From NCBI GenBank assembly GCA_019055375.1, contig JAHQIW010000319.1, positions 116,009 to 180,008 on the forward strand: 64,000 bases of DNA, in the 5' to 3' direction. Positions 1 to 12,599 of the stretch are shown one piece after another. Position 1 is the first letter of the stretch. Every line of letters starts with the position of its first letter. The position numbers were made by a program, and so were the translations under genes. The notes under the pieces were generated by a model, which had not been told where the DNA came from, made no database searches, and worked only from the letters and a program-made list of their open reading frames with translations. This DNA comes from Parelaphostrongylus tenuis (taxonomy: Eukaryota; Nematoda; Chromadorea; Rhabditida; Metastrongylidae).

Positions 1-1660
1 CTTATTATTATGCCTCTAGTCCAGAAATCTCTCGTATTTCATCCCTCTTGTCGTATACCTCTTTTAAGTGTTTCTTCTTCATAAAGCCGTAACAGAAGTC
101 GTGGGTAGCGCATTGGTTAGAAGTGTGCTGAAATAGACACTTGTTGATTCCGTTTCACACTTCGAGCTTACCAGGCCTTTTATCCTCCTAATGTAGGCAC
201 ATTGTGCCGAACTCTGGGAGAACATATAAGTCTTTAAACATTTGATCTATGCGGAGCGCTACATTCTATATTCCGTTGACATTGAAAGACGTTACTGTGA
301 CATGTTATGACTAGGTAGTGTTCTAGGGTGAACACAGTCGACAAGAATGCTCGACTAGCTTGTTTATCTGGTGGATTGACGGGAGTTTAGTGGGCACATA
401 AAGCCGTAAGCAGCGAAATGAATAGGTCGTGATATGAAACGCTGAGCTACCCTATTCGCTTAGTCCATCCAGAGGAAAAATAGTGCCCTCATCAACAGAA
501 GTTTTTTCTCTCCTACCCCTACTTTTTCCCTCTCGTCTCTCTTTCTCTTTCCTTTCTCTCTCTTTCTCATTCTGTCTTGATAACGCTGCTTTCAAAATGT
601 TTGTACACTGTTCAATCATGGTTTTGACGATTTGCTAGAACCTTTTGCTCAATGCTCTTCTAATCATACTTGCTTTTTTCTATCTCACTCTACGATGTGA
701 TATCTTTTTCTATAAGAGAATTATTACAAGACTTCTTAATCTCTTTGAGATGCTTCATAGCCTTCATAGCCTCATGGCCTTTCCAACAGAACCAAAATCA
801 TTCCTTCTATGACTCGATTTGTTTACTAAATGATAGTTATGTTTGTCAAATGATATGAAAATCAAACGATTATAAGATACTGTCTAGTTGGTACTGCCTT
901 TGTCAAATGTGGCCATCGCTAAACCACTTCACCGACAATCCCCGATCTTCCAATTATCGGAAGAAATTTTTCCTTTTTTTTACTCGTGTATTCCACTAAT
1001 TCATTGCTCTAATTTATTTTTCAAGGACATCTCAAGGTTCACTTCATCTTTTTTTTTTAGTATAAAAATGTAATCGTTCCTGCTCTATGATGTTCCCACG
1101 ACAGAAAATCATACTCCATCTTTTGCAATGAAAAAAAAGAGAAACAACAGATTAAGTGCAGTAAGGACTATGAGAGCAGCTGTTGCAATATAAAATTCAG
1201 TGGTCTTTCATATTATGTAGCGTTTTTGAGCACAAAATTTGCTTTCACATTCTGCTCCTTTTTTCTTTCGTACGAAATCATATTCAATTTTGGCTGGAGA
1301 TTTTCAAGAGACAAGTTTTTCTTCAAAGTTGGCATAATATAACAAGGTTAATAATGAACGTTATATGGCTAACATTTCTACTTCTAGCTCCTCTCCAGAG
1401 CAGGTGCTTTGAAGAGGTTGTCCAGATCCACATGTCTGCACAGGGCATACCCAAATGAAGTTTGAGCGGTGCTCCACCTTCGACTGGAACGACAACGAAA
1501 ACGATAGAAGGCTTATCATAAGGACGAATAATCACCAACTGAATCGGATCTTGGCTATTGAAGAAGACGAAGATGTCGAAACGTTAACCAAATAAAGTAT
1601 TTTATTATCGTCGTGGTATTAGCTCAATCTGGAACTATCAGGCTATATAATCAAAAGAGA
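1..1660. other. gene-free AT-rich stretch
   Basis: I see no supportable gene here. The only distinct structure is the polypyrimidine tract listed separately. Short open frames lack splice signals and have low-complexity Phe/Ser/Ile-rich translations, as expected from T-rich noncoding DNA. Confidence 0.6.
502..577 (+). repeat. polypyrimidine (CT-rich) tract
   Basis: About 75 bases are almost pure C and T, with imperfect CTTT/CTCT units. It is a simple repeat. No function is indicated and no exon with a matching acceptor follows it. Confidence 0.7.
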
Positions 1661-1739
1661 AGGAGGATCAATTTGAAAAAAGGGTTAACAATTCGAGTGT
1701 GAGGAAAAGTAGCAAATCTCCTATAATCGACATCGCGCA

Positions 1740-2015
1740 ATAGTTAGATAAGCGCTCCAATACGCAAGTGGTCTTTAGGTCGATTTCGTGCCCCAGTCTC
1801 ACCAAGCTTGCGGCCCCTCCTGGGTTAGTGAATTGGTACCAGATTTCTTTGAGAGAATAGCAGCACTGACTTGATACACCGGTAGGGCACCACAAATCAT
1901 CATACGCGCCAGATAAGGATACAATCACCTTTAAGATGGCACGAATGTATAGAATGCATGACGCACCTCTCACGGATTGATCAACGCCGAAGCCCTTTCC
2001 TTTATCCTTTATTTT
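1740..2015 (+). repeat. SINE-A copy 1, degraded
   Basis: This matches the copies at 25.1, 46.8 and 51.6-52.2 kb in the same order of motifs: a segment reading like CTCACCAAG near 1798, a central GCAGCACTGACTTG-type block near 1860, and a terminal ATCAACGCCGAAGC block followed by repeated TTTATCC at the 3' end (1980-2015). It is the most diverged of the full-length copies. Assignment rests on self-comparison within this window. Confidence 0.6.
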
Positions 2016-2169
2016 TTACATTGCATCAGCTTGGGTGTTTCATGCAAGAAAATGTAATGCTGTGGATAGAAGTAAAATTAACTTGAACGCTCTCATGATG
2101 ATAATGAGAAAGATTTCAAGTAATTGGCGGATGATCACTCAAAGGCTCCTGCTTGAATATCTGAACGGC

Positions 2170-3590
2170 CTGTATTCACGAGCTGTGGTTATTCCACCAT
2201 ATTTCCCATTTTGTCTCGTCATTGCCGTCCATGGCAATGGATTAATCTGAGCATAGTGATACAGTGATCTGTAAAATATCGGCAGCTGCGATTATAGCTC
2301 AAAATTTTCTACTTACGAACATGTTTGTTCACCGCGTAAGACCCTGGCAATGGATGTAACCACACGGGGTCCACAATACAATTCTTCTCATCTATTTGTT
2401 GTCCGTTCCTCTTAATGTGTGACCGATTCATCTACGCTTGGCTATCGATGTATATAGTTCTGGATCTCGAAGACTGAATAGTATTCAATGATCTGGCCGC
2501 ACAAATCGGCTAGACGTCGCAAAAGCCGATTAAAAATCGCTAGAATGTGTTTGATTGCCTTTTGGGTGGTCCATGGTATTTTTGACGCTTTTGAAGTATC
2601 AGCCCACGCGTGGAATTGAAAAGGTGAGCACGCAGCTTGGGTCCGTTATTTTCGTCATCGGCTCTATGAGAGACCCAATTCCGGCGCATGATGCTCTCCT
2701 TCTCTTGTCCCATTCCCTCTTCAAGCTTAGCTTAGTTCAATAAACGCCTAAGATTCACGCACGAGGTGGTCTCCTTAATCACATATTTTTATTTGTTACT
2801 CACTGCAGCACCGTTTTTTTCATGAACTGGGTCTTCTTTCGATTAATCCGTAATCCGATTTTTTTTCCTCAAGTTGTTGAGTCTGAGCATCGTCTGTGCT
2901 TCGTCAATAATTAAAAAAAAAATGACGGTGTCGTCACGTAACGGAGGTTTATATAAAATTTCTATCAATACGTTTGAACTTCTTGTTCAAATAGAGCAGC
3001 TTTATCGACCACTGCAGTGCAGCAGAGGAACAGCTTTGACAGTGCCGTGTTGCCTTGTCAAACTTCTTTTTGTATGGTTATGGTGAAAGGTCGGTGAAAA
3101 AACCGTGTTTTCGTGGTGCAGTAGCAATAACAGTCTGGTAGTGTTCTTAAGTAGGACAACTCCACTTCTTGGTCGACGAGCGCTGATAGAATCGCGTCCA
3201 TTTCGATAGAGTCAAGCATTTTTTCATGGCCGACAAAAGTTAAAGTAGAGGTCGGGTGGTATTCCCGACAGGCCTCAATAATACGGTTAGGATTGGTTCA
3301 TGGATCAAAGTCCTAGTTGAAATCTTGATAAACCAGTGCCTCTTACACAATCTCACTACGCTCAAAAGGACAATCTTTGTAGAGCTTATAGAGCAAACTC
3401 ACCAGCCATATCGGACCATAGCTGCGAAGATAGTTTAGACTTCTGGACAGGATAGCTGTGCGCATTCCCAAAGCTGTGTGGTTTTTCCCCTGTGATGATG
3501 AGACGTCCATATGTGAAGAGAGGTACACGTAGAATGTGGCCTCTAATTCGAAAAAAGTCGACAGTATTGTCATCAAGTATTGGAATTGTT
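2170..3590 (-). mobile_element. degraded RTE-type LINE fragment (RT to 3' end)
   Basis: Read on the minus strand, this aligns step by step with the longer RTE element at 58-61 kb. It carries the region before the palm domain (around 3250-3450, with the same CCCGACAGGC block), the region coding INLRYV near 2950 where the related copy has INLRFAD, and the C-terminal part PKLRAHLFNST near 2640. It ends with the same CCATGGC segment near 2230. Frames shift repeatedly and stops interrupt them, so it is a dead 5'-truncated copy. RTE elements encode an AP endonuclease and a reverse transcriptase; only reverse-transcriptase and C-terminal parts remain here. Confidence 0.75.
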
Positions 3591-6500
3591 CCCTTTTTCT
3601 GTTTTATTCTTTCTGAAACTGTTTTTTTTTTCTTCGTTTCAAAAGTGTACCGGGTTTATTTTGTCTGTTAATCTGTGCTGCAGTCATATTATCTTCTCAT
3701 ACATTCATATTTTTTAAAACAGCTCAAAACAGGTCACATATATATATACTAATATGTATATATATATATATATAATGTAGTATAAATTAAATTTCTAGTG
3801 TACGACTTGTTTACTGTTGAACGTTTTTTCTCCATTAGAGAAGGTGGTAACATTACCATTTCCATTGAAGCATTCGCGACAGAGCAGATTTTTCTATAAC
3901 TTGAGTATTTGAGTGACTAGGACCAGGATTATCAGAAGAAAATAGGGAAATTTCACACCATTGCTCTAATACAAATGCTAATTATGAATTTCCAACGTCT
4001 AGCATAAGTTCGTAAAAATACTGCTGCAAACACTTCTTCCACGATATTACTTTTATGTTAGTTTCACTCAAGAATCAAATTTGCCAGAACGAATGAGTAG
4101 CTGAAATTGTAAGAATTTTGACTTCCAGTAGCGGAGACTAAGCAATAATGGAGATGATGAGAATTTTACAGCGGAGATCTGGAGAAGTTTGTTTTTCTCA
4201 AACATCAGATTAGCTGAATAGTGTAATCATTGTCGCACACGTGCGAATTGAAATCAGTGCTCATGGTGGTGGATATACCAAGTTTAGAGCAGACCGTGAA
4301 GTATTCTTCTTGGACCTACGTGGCTTTTTACTTTCTCTTAACACAGAGATTATTGTCTACGCGATACCGTCATAAATTCACGGAGTAAGCAGTATTCCAT
4401 ACTTAGATTAATAATTATCTGAAAAACCCTAGAGGTTCTACATTTGCCCAGTCCTATAAAATATATAGACTTGTTTTGGTGCAATTAATATCATAAATAA
4501 ATAAATATCGTGTTCCAATGACACGTCCCTCCAAGACGCCCATGAAAGAATTGGAATACTCTAATCAGCTCATTCATACAACTCTCACATTTTTTTCAAG
4601 AAGCAGAACTGTTTTTTCCAATATGTACGAAGATGCGATGAGTGGTATCGAATTGCAATAGAGCCGCGAATGTTAAGTTCATGTCAAGACTGACTGAAGA
4701 GTAAGAAAAATTTGAAGATTTTGGTTCAAGAGGGTCTCTGATGATTATCTTGCGAAAAAATCTAGAAAATTCTCACTGATTAAGTAAACAATATAGATTT
4801 TCTCTGGAAATCTTGGAAGGAAAATTATAGCAAAATTACATTTGCATCATTTTCATTGTAAATATCCTCACTTTTCTTGTGTAGCCATTAGACTTTTGCA
4901 CATCGCATTTATAAGAAAAGGCGCAATTAGCTTGATGTTTACGAGAGCTCTGACAACGAGATGCACTGAGTGCACACATCGTGCTCACAAACACCTATGT
5001 CTCTTAGCCACAGGTTATGGCTTTTTTGAAGTCCATTGTACACCTTCTTTGCTATTTTTTTTCTCGAAGTCGGTATTTTGCATTTTAGAACGGTTGAGCA
5101 ATCGAGTAAGTTTTTGTCGAACACGATCCGATCGTGTACACAGAGACACGGTTGATGTTTACTGCTGACATTTTAGCACTGAATATTTTTAAAATTAGAG
5201 ATTTTTTCCACATTTTATCTAAATTTGAATCTGACCTAAATTCTCAGTTCAACTAGAAATTTATGAAGATGACTTTTCTTAGAATAAGCTTCTTATCAAG
5301 TTGTCAGATTCTCGAATACTCGAGCATCGAAAAATTGTCCCGAAACAGTTGGATAAGCAGCTTCATTGCAAAAGTATCGAAAACATTATCAGCTCCCGTC
5401 TAAATTTTTTTCGAACTATGGTTTAGCCATTACCCTACCTTTTTACTCTCTGATAACAGAAATAACCAGTGTTGATAAATCACATGTTCAAATTCAGAAA
5501 GCTTTCAGAAAGAGAATTCAGATAATATGTGGTGATTACACACTTAGTTTTATGAGGTTTGTTGTATCGCATCGAACAACCTCGGTATAATATTACCGCC
5601 TTTGAAGAGGTTTTTTTATCGCTAATCACATTTATTCCTCCATCTTCCACTTTCTCATTTTACCTAATCTACATAACTGGACCAAAAATCGTCGGTATCA
5701 TCGAGTTAATCGAGTCGGAAGACCCACCAATTATCTTCCCATTCACAAGAGACCTCAACTACTGATGATGAACTTGCTCAAACGACAAAGCACCAATGAA
5801 ACGAATATGTAGAAACCTGATCGCTTAATTTTTGTTTCTTTTGCATGTGTGCTTATGTTTTTCTCTCGATGCCAGCTTTGCCTATGTGTTAACTCGCATC
5901 TAATGTATGTGCACTGGAAAGTAGAAAACTAGATGACAAACTTGGAAAATCATTTATTCCTATAACGTGTCTAATACTACGCTAAGTGTATGTGAGTGTG
6001 GTGATCATGTTGTTTGAAAAGCGTTTTTTAACCCCTTAACTTATTTCAGACCCTTTTTTCATTCTGTAAGCTGAAGATGAGAAAGATAATTTTGGAGACT
6101 AGTTTCTATTGTTGAAGCTGATTGCCGATTACTAAATTAATCCTTTCACTACCACACTGATTTCGCCATGCACGCGCGTCAATCGCCTGCGGGGCACACT
6201 GGAATCATAATGTTGTAGTTTTCTAGGGGACTCTAGCTATTTATCGTCATCGCAAGAAGATAAAAAGGAAACTTTTCTGGGAGACTCTAGCTTTTTATCG
6301 TCATCGATATCATAATAAAAAATAGAAAATCACTAAAGAGACTCCAATAGGACTAAAGGTAATAGAGCATCGCCAGTGCTTCCTCACGCACAAGAAAACA
6401 GTCAGCTGTTTATGAAAAATGATAATACTCATTGGGTGTAATTTTATATTCACGAAGAAAATGTTCGCTACATATTCTTTTTCGATAGTGTTTGAGTATA

Positions 6501-6867
6501 TTACGTGAGAAACTATTATGAATATGCTGTTGATTAAACATAATTCTCCGTTCAGTGTCGTTCTTAGTACTGTAGAGATGTTGATTAAGTGATGTAAGAT
6601 AGTCAATCAATTTGTATAGAAATAATCATAAAAATTAAGTAATCTTATCAAATAGGTACAGTATTTGTATCCAGGCGCACACCCATTATAGTGAGCCACA
6701 GTAGCCGAGACGCGCGGCGCGGCAATTGGCCTATTCAAAAGAAAAACGCGTTACCCAAAGGGTTAGCATGATTCCAACGCGACACTGTGATTGGAAGGTT
6801 CGTTATGGAATATGTGATCTTTTTTCACATAACTCACCTTCATGACTGCTAAGTGGATGCTATGAAT
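3591..6867. other. gene-free stretch
   Basis: No gene is supported. It contains a short (TA)n run at 3737-3775 and a near-perfect 24-base duplication at 6229-6252 and 6283-6306, spaced 54 bases apart, with the shared core CTTTTTATCGTCATCG or CTATTTATCGTCATCG. The frame at 4842-5168 is open but has no coding character or splice context. Confidence 0.5.
3737..3775. repeat. (TA)n microsatellite
   Basis: Short imperfect run of alternating T and A. Confidence 0.8.
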
Positions 6868-7221
6868 TCATTCGATGCGTTTCACTCGCATCCACCTTCT
6901 TCTTAGAATTTCAATTTTTTGTACCTTCATCGCTGATTCAGAGGTCTCATGATCAATGTAACTGTCGATAGATGCTAGTCTGCAAAACTCGATTCTTCCT
7001 GTCGTCTTCAAATATTCATGCTGCAACGTCCGCACTCTGTTTTTAGGAAGTGAACTGTTCCCTGAGTAGTTTGGTAGAAATAACTCGATACGGAGGTATG
7101 GGAGACTTGATAAGTCTAAAGCGAGATGAAATATTATTGCACTCGTGATGAATCGCACCATTAACACTGCAGTGCCTGCAGAGTTAGAGCTACGAAATTG
7201 ACACAAATCTTGGACATTCAA
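6868..7221 (-). CDS. unrecognised coding-like open frame, possible exon
   Basis: A 117-codon open frame ends at TGA (6868-6870). Its first ATG-encoded Met lies about 20 codons in, so the frame looks more like an exon than a complete gene. The translation has balanced composition, with a hydrophobic stretch near residues 22-40 (RFITSAIIFHLALDLSS) followed by a hydrophilic basic part ending RRRWMRVKRIE. The minus-strand sequence CTCTAACTCTGCAG could be a 3' splice site. I recognise no family. Chance openness is a real alternative in AT-rich DNA; no neighbour supports it. Confidence 0.25.
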   Translation of the reverse strand: MNVQDLCQFRSSNSAGTAVLMVRFITSAIIFHLALDLSSLPYLRIELFLPNYSGNSSLPKNRVRTLQHEYLKTTGRIEFCRLASIDSYIDHETSESAMKVQKIEILRRRWMRVKRIE

Positions 7222-7964
7222 TAAGTTTGCAGTTCTGCAGCAAAGCGAATTTTATCGAGATGTGCATTCCTTCTTTACAAATAGCAAAAGCTTGAATGTG
7301 CAATGTTTCATTATAGCGATACATTCGATTGCGCTAGTTTGTTCAATATGAAAAAAAGAAATAGTTGAATATCCAGAATATTAGATTTGCCGCTTCCAAA
7401 CAGGTTATGAATTCAATTTCTCAGAAAAAAAAGCCGATAAACCTGATATAAAAACTTCGTGGGAATAAATTTGAATAAAGTTAAAACCCTTCTTTGCATA
7501 GTGAGCAGCTTCTTCTGAAGACTAGTCGTTATGTTCTTTATGGGACACTCTGAAGAAGGCGAAACCACTAAAACGCAGTTGTGTTTATCACTGCACAGTT
7601 TTAAATAGATTTTATAGGCAATAAATACTAATTTCATTAACCATAAAAAATTACATTTGCTCAGCAACACTATTCAATTATGCGCCATCAGCCTGAACAC
7701 ATTTCTGCCATCTCTCAGGCAACAAATCAATGCCGCTTTAAGCAGAATTTTCTGAGCTTTCTTTTGGTACCCAGGCACCAAGTTAGTCCAGGGCTGATGG
7801 CGCATACTTTGATTAGTGTTGTTAAACAAACTCAATTACTTCAGGTTGTTAAGTTCGGTGCTTATTGCTCTAATTCCGAAACTCATCAGAAGACGTAATA
7901 TTGTGTGGTATGCAAAGTCATGATTTATGTTTTTTGCTTTATGCAAAGTCACTAAACCACATTC

Positions 7965-8400
7965 GGGAATCATACCCACATCTCACCCTTTCCGAGATCA
8001 AGTGTTAGTCAGTTGAACTGCTTGGGCTCCTGGTTAGCTATCACTCATTCTGCGATACAAGATATCGCTCTGTTAGCAATCAACCGCGAACTGTTTAGCC
8101 TGCTAAGCGCATATTGGCATTGAAGCCAGTTAAAGTGAGAGTTGCTGGATACTTGTAGTCAGTAAAATCTTTCTATTCAAAATTTGCGGATAATTCGATT
8201 CCTTATATTGAGCAAAAAATTACAGCAGAATAACAGCCTCAGTAGTGCAATTGCTTAGCACGGGCCTTCGAAAAGAGTGGTATGCGGGCATGATTCTCGT
8301 GCCAGGTCCAAAGTCTTTATCTTCAACATTGTTGACCAAATATTTGTAACTTCATACCACTGCTAAAAGCGGTTGAATATAAAGAGCCCTTAGTGAATTG
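7965..8400. repeat. palindromic tRNA-like repeat, copy 1
   Basis: It holds two tRNA-like modules facing away from each other, matching the copy at 40975-41640. The shared spacer reads GCATATTGGCATTGAAGCC here and CATATTAGCATTGAACCC there. The right module (8235-8310) begins AGCCTCAGTAGTGCAATTG and carries a box-B-like GGGCATGATTCTCG. No cloverleaf acceptor stem closes, so these are not functional tRNAs. They are probably remnants of Pol III-derived mobile repeats. Confidence 0.5.
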
Positions 8401-9765
8401 CCTAATCACTACCTAACTTAATAAATAGATACTAATAGCTTGAATATCTGGTGTTTGTCGAGACAGAAAGTCAAAAAATCTTGTACATGGAAAGAATGCT
8501 GTTAACTTTCGTAACTTACTCATGAGAAATGTTTGCAAATGTTGCTTTTCTTTGACAACGTACTTTACGTACAAATAGTATTTGGAAATAGCAAAGTATG
8601 TAGTAATAGACGTCTCCTAGGAAGTTTAGCTTCCTAGTGCAATGTTTTTGAGTTATTTCTAAGTGTATTTCTTCGCTGTAATCGTCAACTCCTTTAGTGT
8701 ATTACATAGGTATTGAACTGATGTCAATAGATGTTGGTGATGGTCTTTGATTTGAGAGGGGAGAGATTCTAGAAACTGCATTATACATGGCTTTGATTTT
8801 CTGGTCATCATCGAGTCTATGCCGTTATGACAACTGAGGCGTAGATAACCGAATAAATTTCTCGGTATCTGGTTGTTGACAACTAATAAGAAGTATGCGT
8901 ACGAAACAATATATATATAGCAGCAGTATTCAAATAAAAGTAAGTAAATATGACTTGATGTAAACCTTATCGTAATTCAGAATCAACCTTTCATCGATAG
9001 AGTTTTCCTTAATAAGAGAACTTTCTTTGGAAAGATCTGGAAACAACTTTACAAAACGAATTTGCAGATAAGCACAATGATAAATTATCCGTAGATATTC
9101 TTTACATCTGTTATGTTATTAATAAGTCTGTTGTTGAGAAAAGAAAAACACAAAAGATTTTAGCCGCAAAGGGTAGTTTCATCACCTAGAACAACGAAAT
9201 TGATTAGAATCAATAAACATCTCCGGCTTTTTTGATTTTCACTCATTTGATAACAAGCGTGTTATGGAGCTATTTGACTTTCTTTTCGGTGATCATTTTG
9301 ACTTCAAATTTTCGTGATCGATGAAGCTTTGGCTTCATGTTTTCGTCTCGAAAAGCAAATATTTTCAACAATATCGGGTATTTTCCGCATCGTTTCATTT
9401 TCACTGAAGCAATAGCAAACATATTATTTATTTTTTTATTTTGCTGAATATTTCTGACGTTCAAATTTGTAAATCTATGGAAAACTGTGTTTTTGACTTC
9501 TTCCCGAATGTTGACTTTTTCTCAGGATTTTCTGTTCTTGAGTCTAGAAAGTGTAAATAATGACTAGAAATTTTGATTATACATTTCAGGTCTCATTTGA
9601 TGAAGGTTATCTTCTTTGTTGCTTCACAAATTTCCCTCGGGACAATCTTTGAGGCCATTTCATCTCTTCATCGTCTTAGTGAGACATATTTGCATTTGCT
9701 GGGGATTTTTTCTAGAACATTTTGCTTTACTTTACTTTATTGACTCGTTTTCACAGTGTTTTTTT
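8401..9765. other. gene-free stretch
   Basis: I see no gene or recognised repeat. Open frames here are short and lack splice signals. Confidence 0.5.
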
Positions 9766-9768
9766 TTC

Positions 9769-10006
9769 ACTGTGCGAAGCCTAGAACTTCTAGAATTCAA
9801 CTCGTTTTTTTTCATCGTCTTCTTGAACGTCGTAAAGTACTGGTTGAGCGAGTTTTCTCGAGTTTTCTTGCAGATAAGATAGCCTGGCTGTGGCGATCCA
9901 TAAGGCGTTAATGTTGAGTGTCGGGGATGGTTGGGAGGAGGAGGGGCCGAGCTCGGCTTCACGCGCTCTGCGACGAGCATCAGAACCACTCGGCCACGGC
10001 GCCCCT
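9769..10006 (-). mobile_element. SINE-D copy 1 (tRNA-headed SINE)
   Basis: On the minus strand the 5' end carries a perfect Pol III box A, TGGCCGAGTGG (9986-9996), as in Leu/Ser-type tRNAs. A body of about 200 bases contains GCCTTATGG and CAGGCTATC. It ends TTCGCACAGTG followed by A-rich sequence. Copies at 11083, 40383, 54048 and 57331 share the same order. The end resembles the 3' end of the RTE element at 58 kb, as expected if RTE enzymes move this SINE (inference). Confidence 0.7.
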
Positions 10007-10009
10007 CTC

Positions 10010-11080
10010 CAAAATAAATCAATGGAATTGTGTAAAAATACCAGATATCAAGAAATTAAGATGTGAAAGGGTATTGTAACAAATGTAAAATAGTTAGCTC
10101 ATACCCATGTTATGAAGCTACTCGGAAGAGACCCTATGTCTATCTAATAAGGAAAAAATAAATTAATTAATATCTCTTTACAGAGGAGCTCTTCTTATTT
10201 AGCAGAGCCAGTCTCTCAAGATCATTGATCACCTCTATGCTTCGCACTCACCTCGATTCATGAGTGTCTCTTTCATGTCAAGAATGATCGTATTATACTT
10301 TAGGGAGATGTAATGATAAATGCGAATCCAGACCTGGAATAAAAGCTACTTATTCCTACACAGATCTGAGTTCATTAAGAAGGCCCACAGAAGGTCTGGG
10401 AGGCTGACTGTGACGTGTACTATAATAGGTGAATGAAACAGTAGGTAAGTAGTCAGATGAGGACGCTAGCGCTTGTCATCAGTGAATTAGTGTAACATCC
10501 TCATTATGAATGCATTAAGATACGCTCAGTCTTGAGGCAGGCTAAGTATCCATAGACACTCTTTTTGCAAAGGATAAAGAATAAGGTGTTTGATGTTGCG
10601 CATTTTCCCGAAATGCGGCGTGCATATTAGACCACTCGTTGCACCGTGAACATAATCGAATGTTTGGCTTATATGATTACTAAAGCTATCGGTCAACCCA
10701 CCGATGTATCGTTCATAGCTTCTATCCTCTCGAACAAGTATTGTATCAATTTTCCGACTGCAGAGAGATGGAGACTTTGATTTGTAGTACGTGTGACATC
10801 CAACAAAGAACACTGTCTACTTCAGAACATTTCTAGTCTTTAACATCGTGAAGGTAAGAAAATTTCATTGCAATGCTCGGTTCGCGTCGTTTGAACGAAT
10901 TGAACCTTTGAGCAGATTTGGTAGGCGATTGTTTAGCAATGAGAACTTCTTTTCCGTCTGCTCAACTCACCTTACTCTTAAGATGATCAAGTTGTTACAA
11001 ATAGAACTTTGAATCAGACTTTTCTAGCACAACACCTTGGCACTTTTGGCACATTATTGATCCGTCCTTACAGTGTTTTT
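10010..11080. other. gene-free stretch
   Basis: No supported gene. A 95-codon minus-strand frame at 10526-10813 is open but I found no splice sites or family resemblance. Confidence 0.45.
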
Positions 11081-11082
11081 CC

Positions 11083-11302
11083 ACTGTGCGGATCCCAGTA
11101 CTTTTAGCATTTGATTCGCTTTTTTTGTCTCCATCCTAAGCGACGTAGATCACTGTTTAAGCGCTCCCTCTGTAATCTCCATAATCTCCAGGATAGGCTG
11201 GTTTTGGTGTTCCATAGGGCGTTGGTTGTTGACTGCCGGAAAGTGTTGGCGCGAGGTTTAACCCGCACACACGAGGTGATCACAACCACTCGGCCGCACT
11301 GT
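11083..11302 (-). mobile_element. SINE-D copy 2
   Basis: Same organisation as copy 1. Box-A-like GCGGCCGAGTGG lies at the minus-strand 5' end (about 11286-11297). The body contains GACTGCCGGAAAG in + reading, and the 3' end reads GTACTGGGATCCGCACAGTG on the minus strand. This is the best-preserved example of the 3' end shared with the RTE LINE. Confidence 0.7.
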
Positions 11303-12105
11303 TCATCACAACACTTTAGGTTGCCTTACTCTAAAGGAGTAAGAGGAAACTATATTTGATCATGAAAACAGATAAAATCATTGGTAAACGGTGATGCTGA
11401 TTCTTTTTCGAGTTTTTCGATTTTTTCAGAGATTTATGCCAAAGTTTAGCGGTGGACTTTTGACGTTGATAATTTTAGATTAAATTGATTCTGATAAAAT
11501 TCTATTGGCATTTCTCGTTCGAAAAACTGCACTCTATGTACAACTACTTTAATTTATCTTGAGCTTTTTGTCTGCATACATTTCCTATGAAATTGTCGTA
11601 TTGCAACAATGTTATTATGTTATAATTACTTATCCGAGGATGCTGAGAGACGTGCAAATTATTTGACTCCAAGCGGGAGTTTCAACCCGCGTTTAGTTCA
11701 TACCGGGACGCCTGCTAGGATTATACCACCGAGGGTCACTCTCTTTGTTAAACGTATCGTAAATGTCGACAGCCACCATTTAACGCATTTGGTCTCGTAA
11801 TTACATGTCACCATTAGCCCGTATACTGTGAAGTGTCCTGAACAAAGAGCTATTATAGCTGCTCCTCTCGGCTGGCAGTTTGCATTGGCGTGCACTGCGT
11901 TGAAGTATACGAATTTCTTACGTAAAGTCAGTTTCTTTGGGACATTATTGTGATTGAGTCATGAAAGAGAACGGAGAAGACTTATATAAAGGGTTTTCTT
12001 GAGGTGTTAAGTAGTCCCATAGTTTCCACCACACTATTGTTCTATTCAGTTTCTTTTCCTGTTTAAAATCGAGTTCATGCGAAAAAAACTGTGGTATGTT
12101 TGAGA
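11303..12105. other. gene-free stretch
   Basis: Nothing supportable. A segment at 11640-11740 (GGGAGTTTCAACCCG and surroundings) has a faint tRNA-like look but no box A/box B pair at proper spacing. Confidence 0.4.
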
Positions 12106-12109
12106 AGGT

Positions 12110-12560
12110 TCTAAAATACTCTTGGGCACGGCCGTAGCACGCTCACCATTTGAATGAAATGGTCTGCCGCAAAATGATGTGACGACGGAGATTTGATGCT
12201 TTGACCGGCCATGACCGCACTGCGCGCATGACTTCTCGGTTTTCTGACATTGGGAGCGCGCTGTTTTAGAAACTGCTCGATAACAAGCACACAATTAATG
12301 TCGACGTCTACGGAGAACACTTGCGGAAGCTGGAAGCAGCACTGTGAGAAAAGCGCTCGGTGGACCCATTGTTGACGAACTCCGGGACAACGTTGGAATC
12401 TCGCACTTTGCCAAGTCGATTCACCACCTGGACCACGGTGCCAAATCCACCCTATAGCTGTGATATTATTTCCATCGCATTGTCGACTCCTTTGCGCTCT
12501 AAGGTAGCGTCTACTTGAAACAAAATTTCAGACTAAAACCAGTATAAAAGTGACCTCACC
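12110..12560 (+). mobile_element. degraded mariner transposon remnant
   Basis: The + strand shows pieces of a mariner transposase in changing frames. A segment near 12297 reads INVDVYGEHLRKLEAAL, corresponding to the mariner region before the second catalytic Asp. NPPYSCDI near 12449 is a decayed form of the hallmark HPPYSPD motif. A matching order, AATGAAATGGTCTGCCGCAA then PPYS, occurs at 23.4-23.6 kb. Stops and frameshifts are frequent and no terminal inverted repeats were identified. Mariner transposases move DNA by cut and paste using a D,D(34)D core; this copy is inactive. Confidence 0.6.
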
Positions 12561-12599
12561 AAGTTGTTTGTTCACCAACCTTATTTTTTTTAGGAGGTA

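Noticed and set aside
4842..5168. 108-codon + strand frame
   Set aside because: No splice sites, no family, irregular composition, and an overlapping open frame on the other strand. Probably chance.
9950..10006. Possible Leu/Ser tRNA on the minus strand
   Set aside because: Perfect box A but no matching box B at tRNA spacing and no acceptor stem. It is the head of a SINE-D copy.
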